Origin: Castanea sativa
Lineage: Eukaryota; Streptophyta; Magnoliopsida; Fagales; Fagaceae
Assembly: GCF_040712315.1 (NCBI RefSeq)
Contig: NC_134013.1
Location: 4,499,001 to 4,563,000 of the forward strand
Direction of reading: 5' to 3'
Length of the DNA stretch: 64,000 bases
Below the pieces are notes generated by a model, which was given only the letters and a program-made list of their open reading frames with translations, was not told the DNA's origin and ran no database searches. Shown here in pieces: positions 36,244 to 51,659 of the stretch. Every line of letters begins with the position of its first letter. The stretch's first letter is position 1. Position numbers and translations under genes: made by a program.

Positions 36244-36740
36244 CTTAGGACAATCATTAATAAATTATTTTAAGAAAGTTTTAACATAATTTTCATGAAA
36301 AATATAAAAAATCATTTTTTTTTTATCACATAAAACTCTTTTTTTTTTTAATCTTAAATCAATACCCTTATAGTATTTGTTAATTTTTTTTCTTATTTTT
36401 TAATTAAGAAATTGACTATAATAAATCTGTTAACTGAACAAGATCACAGAGATTAGGGATAATATATGTCATAATAAAGCAAGGCTAATGACATCTTCCC
36501 CTAACGTGATATGTACGGTTAAGATTTAATATACTGAACACTTTTAAAATCCCTACTAATAGTTTTAATAAGCGTCAGTTGATTACGGCTAAGTTTCAGG
36601 ATTGCTTCCTGGAAATTGTTGCTGCCTTAAAGTAACAACCAAGTGACCATCTTATAATCCGTTTGCCAGTTTGGTAAATGGAGAATTGGCTTCAGTTCAG
36701 ATGCAAAGAGTTCTTTAATATTAAAAATAATTATTTAATG

Positions 36741-36751
36741 TTAACTAACTA

Positions 36752-36826
<75 letters not shown>

Positions 36827-37501
36827 ATAGGTAATGAGGGAACATTAATATATTATTAAGACAAAACCTAGAGGAGGAAGCATCACCATCTCCTTTAAAA
36901 AATTGCAAAAGAGACTATGAGATGGAGGTGATTAAGATTCTTCCCGCTCATTACATCAAATTATTCAAGGGATAAGCTATAGCGAGAGAAAGAGAAAGAG
37001 TTTGCCCATCTCAAAATATGAGCTGCACTCAACAAATAGCCCAACTAATAAGTAATAACTAGTTTATTCTGTTAAGAGTCTCCCAATTGTTGTCCATAAT
37101 ATATTGCCATGAGATTATTAGTTGTTACAACGAAATGAAAAAAAAAAAACTGTCTTCGAACTTTAGACGTCTTTATTGAAAATACCATAAAGTTTAGTTT
37201 AGCAATAAGACTCTTGGCACATTCATACCTCTTGAAATTAAATGTTACAAGAAAACTATGATAAGATTAAATATGGTGTTAGGTTCATGGTACAATTAGA
37301 GTGTGCAAAACTATGATATAAATAAGGACAATGTTAGGTCAATCCATAGTACAAATAGCAATGTACATAAATCAAGTTGGAGGGCTTTTTAACTTAATTG
37401 AACCAAAGAAAACAAAAAGTCTTTATCTTTTATTGCAAGAGAATCCTTAAGGAGAGTGCCACTTTTGGCAAAACCTCATACTCTCTCAAATGAGGCCTCT
37501 C

Positions 37502-37571
<70 letters not shown>

Positions 37572-38150
37572 ACGAGGGAACATTAATATATTATTAAGAC
37601 AAAACCTAGAGGAGGAAGCATCACCATCTCCTTTAAAAAATTGCAAAAGATACTATGAGATGGAGGTGATTAAGATTCTTCCCACTCATTACATCAAATT
37701 ATTCAAGGGTTAAGCTAGCGAGAGAAAGAGAAAGAGAAAGAACTTGCCCATCTCAAAATATGAGCTGCACTCAACAAATAGCCCAACTAATAAGTAATAA
37801 CTAGTTTATTCTGTTAAGAGTCTCCCAATTGTTGTCCATAATATATTGCCATGAGATTATTAGTTGTTACAACGAAATGAAAAAAAAAAAAAAAAACTGT
37901 CTTCCAACTTTAGACGTCTTTATTGAAAATACCATAAAGTTTAGTTTAGGAATAAGACTCTTGGCACATTCATACCTCTTGAAATTAAATGTTATAAGCA
38001 AACTATGATAAGATTAAATACGGTGTTAGGTTCATGGTACAATTAGAGTGTGCAAAACTATGATAAAAATAAGGACAATGCTAGGTCGATCCATAGTACA
38101 AATAGCAGAGTACATAAATCAAGTTGGAGGGCTTTTTAACCTAATTTAAT
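36741..38150 (+). repeat. Tandem duplication inside unit A, split by TA microsatellites
   Basis: A block of about 650 bp starting GAGGGAACATTAATATATTATT occurs at about 36836 and again at about 37573. Each follows a long (TA)n run (36755-36812 and 37505-37568). Unit B has one copy (52670-53260) after one shorter (TA)n run, so the duplication arose in unit A, probably between the microsatellites. Confidence 0.85.
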
Positions 38151-38159
38151 CTATAATGC

Positions 38160-39440
38160 TCAAATTTTATAACCATTTAATTAAGATATTCATAAGATCA
38201 ATAATATATGTGTGTATTTTTATTTTATTTTTTGTAGAGAGTTTCAACTTATATGATAACTCTTTATTATTAAATCAAGACACCAATCAGTTTTTGGTGT
38301 AGGCGGGAATTAAATTCTAGACCTCTTATATAACCATCAAAAACTTTACCAATTGAACTAACTGGAACCCATATGTGTGTGTATCATTTAAATTCAAGTT
38401 TCTTTTTTCTTTTTTTTAAAAAAAGAACATTTTCCCCATTAATTCGAATCACATTTAGACTAAATTTATTTAGACAATTTTGATCTACAAATAACATCAA
38501 GGAATAAACAATTAAATACTGATAGGGGAGTCTGTGTACATAAAATAGTGAAATAAATTGAAGAAAATTAATCAAATTTAGGTGTATTTGATAACATGTT
38601 TTGACATTTAAGAATTTCTGTGGTGAGAAAATAATGATAGATGATGTTTCATTGAGCTATGATAATTAATCCTCTTGATCCATCAAGTAACAAATTGACC
38701 CATCTTTTGAAAAAGAAAACCTATTGGAGTGTTGAGCTCTAGGCCGTGTTGCTAATTAATTCTGATGTGTTAATTCCGTAGTGAGGATTATGGTCCCGAA
38801 CATTAGCACTAGCAGTGTCAATATTGGCATTTGTGTACCGGTACCAGAGATAATTGAGTTGATGATGTAGGTACAGTAATCAAGACTAAAACACCAGATT
38901 GGCTTTGGGTTGGGACCAGCAGCTTATATGGCTACCGACAAACATTGGGTGGTTGTAGTAGCAGATATAGCCCGTGTTGTTTTAGCTATATTTTGTGTAC
39001 TTATCACTAACTCTATTCTGGATGGAGGAGAAGAGGTAATTTATGGAGCGGTTGCGTAAAACAGAAAGACTTCATCTCCATTGAAAGAGATTCATTTTAT
39101 TGGCCTTCTAACATAATTTTTGTTAAATTAGAGTACATGGTAATTTTTTTTGTTAAAAAAAAGATGTCAAGGAGACCCGCCTATGAATCCATTATAAGCT
39201 TATATCATCAAGAGCTAGCTTGAGTCAAATTTTCAATACCCGAATTGAAGTATACGACAATAAAGTGATTCGCTGGGCCTTAAAGGACAACAATTAGTAT
39301 TGTTTGTACACGCCACCCGCCAATTGAATTCGTAATTAGCCATTATAAACGCCGACAAGATGGAATAATTGTTTAATAAATTACAAAGTCATAAGCATAT
39401 ATCTCTTACCTTATCTTTTTTCAAAAGTTTGGAATTGTTG
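38160..39440. other. Upstream flank of the intact lipase gene
   Basis: No gene. It aligns with 53280-56830 of unit B except for the insertions listed there. It holds a block around 38230-38370 that recurs at 35150-35300 (rows with CCAATCAGTTTTTG), a dispersed repeat. Confidence 0.55.
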
Positions 39441-39456
39441 TATACAGAATTACAGA

Positions 39457-39464
39457 TATAAATA
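39457..39464 (+). promoter_or_regulatory. TATA box of the lipase gene (unit A)
   Basis: TATAAATA lies about 95 bp before the start codon. The same box is kept in unit B (56849-56856) and in the orphan promoter copy near 46060. Confidence 0.65.
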
Positions 39465-39558
39465 CTGAGTCTCTGTTTGCTAAAATTTATGTTGTATTCC
39501 CAATTGAGACATTGACATAGCAACCCATCCTTCACCTTCTCCATATTGCTTCGAAGCC

Positions 39559-44041
<4,483 letters not shown>

Positions 44042-45290
44042 CCTACACAAATACAAAACCGAAACCGTAGGTTAACATTTCCTCTAGACTGTCAAGAGAA
44101 TAGAGATTCAAAGAATTAAGTAGTGAAATAAATTTCAGTAAAAGTACTGCAATATATTGTTTGGTACTTTGGTGTGAATTTAAGCTTTGGTACTTGTAAT
44201 CTTATAACCGGTAGGGATAACAACATTCTATTTCACTTCATCTAAATTTAGAAAGAATACGACATGCCTTCATCAAAGTAATGCCAGACCATTCAAAATT
44301 AAAGCAACTTCTTCGTATCAATTTTTAGATACCACATTAATTGCATGCTAATGCTTCAAAAACAATTGATTGCTATATTAAAATAGCACATCATGTCCAA
44401 AACCAAACTACTGCATCTTAGATAGAAGACAAAAAGATAACAAAGTATACTACAAGTTATACTGCCCACAATATTACCAATTGGAAGAATTTCAAAATTT
44501 TAAAAATCAATCATAATAATGCACAGAGTGCACATAACCTAGTCACTTTCAAGTTTTGATAAAAACTAGAGCTTAATTAGATGAGTGGTATTTCCACGAC
44601 AAAATATCATGGGGAAAAAAACATTCCAAAAAAGACAGAAAAATCTAAAAATTGATTTACATACATACATGGCATTACTAACCATTGAATCCCCAAGATT
44701 GTGTTTACTGGGGTCTCACATCCTATTGGGAACCTTGATAGGGGAATTAGTGCTTCAGCCCACCACAAAAGCTGCATCGACGCCTAATTAGTGTCAAAAT
44801 AATATTTTTCCTCTACTGTACACCATTCATTCATGTTCTTGCACTCCATTTTCCATTCTACTGTAACCTAGCCAGAATCAGAACAAAGCATGAGTAAATA
44901 AGGGAGCGTAAGACAATGAAAAAAAACAGCACTAGCACCATATAATGATATAAATAGTGCAACATATAATAGCAGCCTGAGTTTTTAATTTCTGCATGAT
45001 CATTCTAAGAAGATACGACACAAGAAACATTTTGTTGAGTAGAGAATGAAGTCTCACGTTAAACAATAACCGCAAAAGTGAGTGGTTGATTTAACATAGT
45101 CGGGCTTAAGCTTATAGGGTCAAGATTTTGGGCAAACTGGTATCCCTGATTCCCTATATGTTATATTAACTACTCAATTAGAGTGTCTCCTATGTTTGGT
45201 GTCCCCAACACATTTCATGATGCTTAAATCATTTTTTTTCTCCTTTTGGAAATTAGACATGAATAAAATTTAATTACTTCATAACTTTCA
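44042..45290. other. 3' flank of the lipase gene within unit A
   Basis: Aligns with 61504-63640 of unit B apart from one solo LTR there. No further gene is seen. Short open frames (44585-44791) are not conserved in unit B. Confidence 0.55.
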
Positions 45291-45469
45291 GCACCATCAA
45301 TTAGTATTGTAGCTATGTCTAAAAAGTATTCACTAGAAGAGACTCCAGTGGAAAGGACATGCATGTAAATGAGAAATATTTAAACAAATCAAATTCTGAA
45401 ACAAGGAGTATTTTACAAAAAGAAGCTACCTGCTATTATGAGATCAAGTGCATATCACTCAATGAGGCA

Positions 45470-45673
45470 TTAGAAAGCATGGCAGGTGAAACAACCACTC
45501 AAAGAGCCTATCTGACGGGTTCTACTGAATGATAGTGCCTTATGGGAAGCCCCGGTAACTTGATGGGCCTGATTGGCCAGCATTGAGCTCCTCATTTCTT
45601 GAGCTCTCATCTGAGCCGATCTAAGCTTGTTCATAATCTTGTCCATAGATGATCTCTTCTTTTTGAGCTTCAT
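45470..45673 (-). pseudogene. Remorin C-terminal fragment
   Basis: The reverse-strand frame of 67 codons has RSSMDKIMNKLRSAQMRAQE and ends GSLSGCFTCHAF with a stop. This resembles the end of the C-terminal coiled coil and the palmitoylation-prone cysteine tail of remorins, plasma-membrane raft proteins of plants. The N-terminal exons are absent. Upstream on this strand the DNA passes within about 300 bp into a copy of the lipase promoter, so the rest of the gene was lost or separated. It could instead be the last exon of a gene with a very long intron, but I see no other exons. Confidence 0.55.
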
Positions 45674-45778
45674 CTTAAATATATGTCAAGTAATTAAGGG
45701 CCGTAGTACCAAATGCTTATGCCTCCCTTTTTCAGAACATGAACACATAATGCATGTTTGACAAGGATGCCATAAACC

Positions 45779-45779
<1 letters not shown>

Positions 45780-45828
<49 letters not shown>
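45780..45828. repeat. (GA)n microsatellite
   Basis: About 24 GA units just upstream of the remorin fragment. Confidence 0.95.
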
Positions 45829-45830
<2 letters not shown>

Positions 45831-45959
45831 CATGATCAAGCTGGCACAATCTGAGATGTGGAACTTTTCCATAGAGACTCCTTATTTCTTAATTGTGAAT
45901 TTAGCAATCCCCAAAAACTAATTCTTCTTCTTTAAACCATTGGACCATTGCAAGAGACT

Positions 45960-46120
45960 AATTGTTTAATTAATTACTTAAAGCCATAAGCATATGTCTC
46001 TTACTTATCTCATCTTTTTTTTTTTTTTAAGTTAAGAATTGTTGTATACAGAATTACAAATATAAATATTGAGTTTCTTTGCTAAAATTTACCGTAGTTT
46101 TCCCAATTGAGACATTGACG
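45960..46120 (+). repeat. Orphan copy of the lipase promoter
   Basis: This stretch aligns with 39375-39515 and 56790-56905, including TATAAATA near 46060 and CCCAATTGAGACATTGAC. The lipase coding sequence does not follow; similarity ends before the start codon. It marks a third, truncated copy of the duplicated unit. Confidence 0.75.
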
Positions 46121-46264
46121 TCTCTCTAAATTTTTATACTATTTATAAAGTGAACAATTACTTCTACTTTTTACCTATTTATTTTTTTAAAATACACTTT
46201 CCACCATACTTTCTATCATTTCCAACATTAGCAATAACATATACAAAAATTTTATTTATATATT

Positions 46265-46530
46265 TATTTAGAATGTTTCTTGGATATTCCAAGAAAATAG
46301 GAATCCATAACATAAATTTTTATGTAAGAGTTGGGGACTTTACTTTTTCAAAGGTTTATCTAAATGAGAGTATAATTAGTTCAAATAATTATAAATATGT
46401 CAAGGGTTTCAAGTTACATTTAACCCTTTTTTTTCTTATAGTAAATGCCAAAATAGTAATTTCATTCCAGACTCTTTCCAAGAAAAAACTGGATACTATC
46501 GCTGAATTATAATTTAAAATAAGGCTCCTA
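46265..46530 (+). repeat. Dispersed block, copy 2 of 3
   Basis: Shares AGAATGTTTCTTGGATATTCC and about 260 bp with 34190-34480 and 48485-48770, ending in GGCTCCTAACTAGT in all three. It follows the orphan promoter within 150 bp. Confidence 0.75.
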
Positions 46531-46839
46531 ACTAGTGTGTGTATATATATATATATATATACTCTTTTCCTTTTTTTATAGTTTTTTTTTTCTCATCCTT
46601 TTTTAATTTTTCTTTTGCTTTTTCTCTCACTTTTCTGACAAAGCACTTGTCTCCCACTTGCTAGTGCTCCCATTATCTTTTCCAGATTGAGATTGCTCAA
46701 GCCAAATTGAGATCCCATGCAATACCTAAGGTATTACACAAGGTGCAAGAGTTGAATCCAGTCTTCCATTAAATCTAACAGCTCTAAAACAATTCCATGT
46801 CATCAATGGTGATTGTGCCAGCAGTGTAGTTTGGAGATG

Positions 46840-47145
46840 TTGGGCAGTGTACCAAAATGAACCAAAATGGACAGAATGGATCGAATAGGACCAAATTGGA
46901 GTGAAGAGAACCAAATAGATGGAATAGGATCGAAGTGAACTGAATAAGACCAAAGTGGACAAAATAGAAACAAATGGATCGAATACGACCAATGTGGAAT
47001 GGATGGACCAAATAGGACTAAATAGAACCAAATAGGCCAAAAGTGGACAAAATGGAATGAAGTGGACCGAATAAGACTGAACAAGACCAAAATGGACCGA
47101 AGTGGTCTAAAGTGGACATAGTGGACCAGAGTGGACTGAATACTA
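46840..47145 (+). repeat. Degenerate short tandem repeat (GGACCAAA/GGACYGAATA)
   Basis: Roughly thirty imperfect 9-12-bp units built on TGGACCRAAT and TGGACAAAAT. Overlapping reverse-strand frames rich in F, I, S and H come from the repeat and are not genes. Confidence 0.85.
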
Positions 47146-47287
47146 AATTTCAATGAAACTATCTTATAAAAAAAATTCAAAGAAATTGATGACTAGGGTA
47201 TTGACTAAGTCGATATTTAGATAAGTTCAAAGTATGACTCTGCGAGGCCTTCACCGAGTCCTTTTAGATGTTTGTATGAAAAAACCA

Positions 47288-47289
<2 letters not shown>

Positions 47290-47335
<46 letters not shown>
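47290..47335. repeat. (CA)n then (TA)n microsatellite
   Basis: About 17 CA units followed by a short TA run and a T homopolymer. Confidence 0.95.
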
Positions 47336-47337
<2 letters not shown>

Positions 47338-47360
47338 TTTTTTTTTTTTTTCAAAAAATT

Positions 47361-47774
47361 TTGTTTAAGATTCTGAAGAATGATGCTCATCCAAGATTTG
47401 GTCACAAAATTACTGCACGGTGTCTAATTGCTAAGCTCAATTCAAAAAAAGACATCCGAGCAAAAGGTATCTTTCACCTGTCAGAAATGCATTGGGTTAC
47501 TAACCCAAATGGCACTCTCCATTTACACATGGATACCTATTGCGTATCTTGTCACCAGGCTCTTACAAAAGCAAAATCTCTTAATAAGGGAATCTTATCC
47601 GAAACAAGATCAAGCACCCCAAAAGATTTTAGACAACAGTGGCCACATGAAAACATTTGGCAATTACCCAACCCTTCTATTAGATATGATGACCCCTATT
47701 ATGATAACCATGACCTAGATGTTAATGTTGACGTCGACGAAGAATGGTTCCAAGGAAGAGATGGATGGAACTAA
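47361..47774 (+). CDS. Unrecognised 137-codon frame
   Basis: The frame has a lysine-rich start, a CVSCHQ pair of cysteines near the middle (after LHLHMDTY) and a very acidic tail with several Asp-Val repeats ending EEWFQGRDGWN. Composition is that of real protein rather than of a repeat. It may continue upstream without a start codon, into the T-run. About 220 bp after its stop lies a TATA box and a leader-like segment. That layout, the end of a coding frame followed by a promoter, would suit the end of an integrated pararetrovirus or of a retroelement. I saw no reverse transcriptase, so the origin is open. Function unknown. Confidence 0.35.
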   Translation: MFKILKNDAHPRFGHKITARCLIAKLNSKKDIRAKGIFHLSEMHWVTNPNGTLHLHMDTYCVSCHQALTKAKSLNKGILSETRSSTPKDFRQQWPHENIWQLPNPSIRYDDPYYDNHDLDVNVDVDEEWFQGRDGWN

Positions 47775-47990
47775 ACAACTCCAACACTTTTTTTTTAAAA
47801 AAATGTCCTAGAAACGTCCTAAGGCAGCTTAACCTTATCTGTGTTTGTTAGGAACACTTATTGCCCCTGCAGAACCAACTAGTCAAGCCCCTTACTACCA
47901 TTAACACTTATCAATCACAAGTCAGGCCTCTACCATCTTGTGAAAAACATATTGTAAATTGTATTTGAATTTGGTTTGAGTTCCGTTGTC

Positions 47991-47998
47991 TATAAATA
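47991..47998 (+). promoter_or_regulatory. TATA box with leader-like sequence
   Basis: CTATAAATAAG is followed by CTCTTTGTATCTTTGTAATG and about 100 bp with repeated CTCTTTATGACCTCTG-like words. No coding frame follows, and unit B begins about 320 bp later. Confidence 0.45.
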
Positions 47999-49963
47999 AG
48001 CTCTTTGTATCTTTGTAATGGCAAGAAATAGCCTCCCTTTGAACTCTTTATGACCTCTGTAAAGAGTCTGTTGAATCTAATAATATCAGTTAATTTGTTG
48101 TATCTAGTTCTCTGTTATATTCCATGCTTTCAAGTAATTTTCCATATATATATTTATTTATTTATTTATTTATTTATTAAGGACATGAAAAAATGTTACA
48201 ATGTTAAATATTAAATTATGTTTTTTTAATAAGTGAATAGTGGAGAGGAGAATGTGTGGTTCAACATTTCACATGATCTCACCACTATAATTATTAATAT
48301 TAATAAATAAGTAAAACAAAACATACTACCTCATCAAGTGTGAAACGGATGATGATTATCATTTTTTGCATCAAAAAGTTAATAATCAAACCAACAACCA
48401 CAATCATTGACAAGTAGAAAAGTACATATTGCTGCTATTTCATTAGGAACTGTAGCAATGACAGATACAATAATTTATTTTATTTATTTAGAATGTTTCT
48501 TGGAGATTCCAAGAAAATAGGAATCCATGACATAAATTTTTATATTAAAGAGTTGGAGATTTTACCTTTTCCAAGGTTTTATCTAAAATGAGACTATAAT
48601 TAATTTAAATAATTATAAATATGTCAAAGCTTTCAAGTTACATTTAACCCTTTTGTTTTTCTTATAATAAAAAGTAAATAGTAATTTGATTTCAGACTCT
48701 TCCAAAAAAAAAAACCGGATACTATCGCTGAATTATAATTTATAATAAGGCTCCTAACTAGTCAAATTTAACTTGTGTTCAAACTGTTCAGTGCATTTGC
48801 ATATTTTTCTGAAGAAAAATGCATAGAGCAATTTGCATATTAAAAACAAGATAAATGAATCTTTCTCTACTTAGTACATACATAGCGTGCCCAATGCGCA
48901 ACAACAACATTGAACGAAAGCTAGAGCCCACTGATAACGTTGTCAAAGAAGAGAATTTGACTGAGAAAAACTAAAAACACAAGCTAAGACCACCATGACT
49001 TTCAGTAATTATTAACACGTCAAGGTTATCAAGTTAATGACTCTGTCAAGGAAGAGATATAACCAACAAAAACTACACGAAGACACGATCTGAGTTGGAT
49101 TTTTTCCCTTTTTTTTTGTTGAGAATCTAATTGGATATTTAGTACAATGAATTAGTAAATAAAATATAGCAACAACATGTGAAGTATCCAGGCAAAGCAT
49201 GCTTATTGAGAAAGACACTACCCACAGGTACAGTTCAGAAGCCAGAACTCAGAAATCATGATGGTAGTCTTTTTTTTTTAATTTATTTTTTTATTAAGGA
49301 ATATCGTAAAATAAAAATGGCTTTACTCAACATTCATTCTGGGGACAACATCACCGGTGTTGATTAAGTGAAATTATAATAATTGTAAGCTGTTTTGCTT
49401 TACACTAAAAACAAATTAATTTTATCTTAATCTAGTAATAAAGAATATTAAATGGACCATCCTTTGATGGTGTGGTGAGTAGTTCATATTTTCGGGGAAG
49501 CTTACACTTGTACACAAATTATGACCATTTCTCGTGCTTTGAAACTACTTAACTTCAGTTGAACAAAAAAAAATGTTAGATCTTGTGAATTTGTAGGGTT
49601 TGGCGAAAACCTTTAGCCTGGCCAAGAGAGATGCGTAGTGATTTAGCACTTGTGTAAATTGCCATACTAAGAGCAACCACACCAGACCAGCTAAAAATTT
49701 CATCTATTTTACACAAAAAACCTCCTTTTAAAATTTTACACATTCATTTTTACAAATCACCCACATCAGTTCATCTATCCTACTACCTCTATTAATTAAA
49801 TAATAATTTTCTCACTTTTTTTAATTATATCTCTCAACTAACACGCGCGCGCCTACTGTTTATTTTTTTGGTAATCCTTCTCTTCATTTCTGATTCATCT
49901 CTGTCTCTCTCTCCTTCTCTTCATTTCTCTTTCTCTCTCTCTCTACCCATTTTCCAGCTCCGA

Positions 49964-50280
49964 TCTCCGATCTCGCACCGCCGAGCCCAGCAGCGATCTC
50001 CGATCCACGCCGAGCCCAGCGCGATCTCCGATCCTCGCACCGCCGAGCCCAGCGGCGATCTCCGATCCACGCCGAGCCCAGCGCGATCTCCGATCCACGC
50101 CGAGCCCAGCGCGATCTCCGATCCACGCCGAGCCCAACGCGATCTCCGATCCACGCACCGCCGAGCCCAACGCGATCTCCGATCCACGCCGAGCCCAGCC
50201 GTGATCTCCGATCCACACACCACCGATCCCAGCTCCGATCTCCGATCCCCAGCACCACCAATCCCAGCTCCGATCCGTAG
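49964..50280. repeat. GC-rich minisatellite, about 10 units of 26-34 bp
   Basis: Units share GCGATCTCCGATCCACGCC followed by GAGCCCAGC. Some have an extra GCACC segment, giving two lengths (about 26 and 33 bp). It is much richer in GC than all sequence around it, with many CG dinucleotides. Open frames on both strands result from the periodicity. Confidence 0.9.
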
Positions 50281-50469
50281 CTCCGCCGACCAAAGTTTGT
50301 GTATCTGTGTGTTTTTTTTTTTTTTGGAGCAAATGTATGTCTGAGTTTGTTACTGAGGATCTGTTCTGTGTTAATTTCTCTGTGTTGATATTGAGTTTGT
50401 TGAGTTCGTTGAGAACGGAGTAGAGAGAGGAAAAATGGAGCGAAAGAAAAGGATTAAAATAATTTATAC

Positions 50470-50514
50470 ACGAGCTACAGTACTCGTGTATATTTACACG
50501 GTACTGTAGCTCGT
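50470..50514. repeat. Perfect 14-bp inverted repeat (hairpin)
   Basis: ACGAGCTACAGTAC at 50470-50483 pairs with GTACTGTAGCTCGT at 50501-50514. A 17-base spacer contains a second, smaller inverted pair (CGTGTA/TACACG). Confidence 0.9.
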
Positions 50515-50922
50515 TTAAGGGTTTCCACGTTTTTGCACTTTTATACACCCACTGATGTGGGTGATTTTTTGCAAAAAATAGGTAAAAGTTGTACTTTTTT
50601 TCATTTTACAAAATTTTAGCTGAAGAGATGTGGATGCTCTAACAATTGATTGATTTGATTAACAACCTTAAGGAAAAAAAATGATTTGATGGAAGTTGAG
50701 TTGGTGAGGGCATTGATTTTGATGAACGAGAAGGTGAATTTGTAAATTTTATGTCACTATCACTGTTGATTAAGTGAAATACAATAGTTGTGGGATATTT
50801 CACTTACATACAAAAAATAAAATTTTGATATCTTAATCTGTTGATAAAAGGTATTAATTATGGAGTAGATATAATAAGTTTCAAATTTTATTGTATTTAT
50901 AAAGTCAAAAAAAAATTATGAT

Positions 50923-51440
50923 TGTAAGGACCAAAGATTCCTAAAACCAGCTTAAAAACGTTGCTGGTGCTTTATTCACTTAAAAGTCCTCATACAATAC
51001 ATTTGGTAGAGAGGGTTCAACAACCAAAAGCCCTTATCTATAATGCCCCGACCCTTATTTATACTATTTGCTCTTTTCATCGTGGCTCTACACCTCACAA
51101 TCTACTATGTTTTCCCTTTGACACCTGTCCGTCGGTAATAGTACAGAGTTCTAGCTTTGCATTCGATACTGTTCAGGTCATATCCACATTAATGCAGCGG
51201 ATTGATCTGATACCTTCCAATTAATGCGGCCAGAATGGTTGTTGCCGGGCATTTAATGCATCTCTCTAACTTAGCCTACCACCTTCGGATATTTGCCACC
51301 TTTATGTCAGCAATGCCCATGCCACATCATCTTCGGGCACTCCCAGGTAATTTTCTTTACTCCTTTGCTCCATCTTTCCTACTGTATGTCGGCCTTCCTC
51401 TCTTCGGGTCTTCGGGTTCCCGGGTCCTCGGAACCTCACA
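50923..51440. mobile_element. Solo LTR in unit B (TGTAAGGACC family)
   Basis: 518 bp from TGTAAGGACCAAAGATTC to CGGAACCTCACA, flanked by ATGAT at 50918-50922 and 51441-51445. It is absent from unit A. Same family as 16276-16522. Confidence 0.88.
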
Positions 51441-51659
51441 ATGATGATACAAATTCATGAAATTGATATTAATCTAAGTATCTAACAAAGAAAGACAAGT
51501 ACTAATTTGAAAGGGTCCAATTAGTCATCCATAATAGGAAACTTTTTATTAAAATTTTGAAAAAATTGTCAAATCGGTTAGTTATTTTAGCATTTTTTTT
51601 TCATAAAAAATTTTCTAAAATAATTTATTAATATATACCTTCAAGACATATGTTAATAA

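Larger units (their letters stand above)
49674..50638. mobile_element. TAA-flanked DNA transposon carrying a GC-rich minisatellite
   Basis: Ends GAGCAACCACACCAGACCAG and (reverse complement of the right end) GAGCATCCACATCTCTTCAG pair imperfectly for about 100 bp, including CAAAAAATCACCCACATCAG-like blocks. TAA flanks both sides, typical of PIF/Harbinger. There is no transposase. The interior has the minisatellite at 49964-50280 and a long hairpin at 50470-50514. It is absent from unit A at the matching place (about 35560). Confidence 0.75.

Noticed and set aside
44585..44791. Small protein downstream of the lipase
   Set aside because: The corresponding part of unit B (about 62940-63150) does not keep the frame, and nothing in it is recognisable.
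46726..47180. Three overlapping reverse-strand proteins rich in F, I, H and S
   Set aside because: All three phases are open because of the short-period repeat; no domain and no start context.
49868..50548. Arg/Ser/Pro-rich proteins on both strands
   Set aside because: They follow the periodicity of the GC-rich minisatellite and are not conserved in phase.
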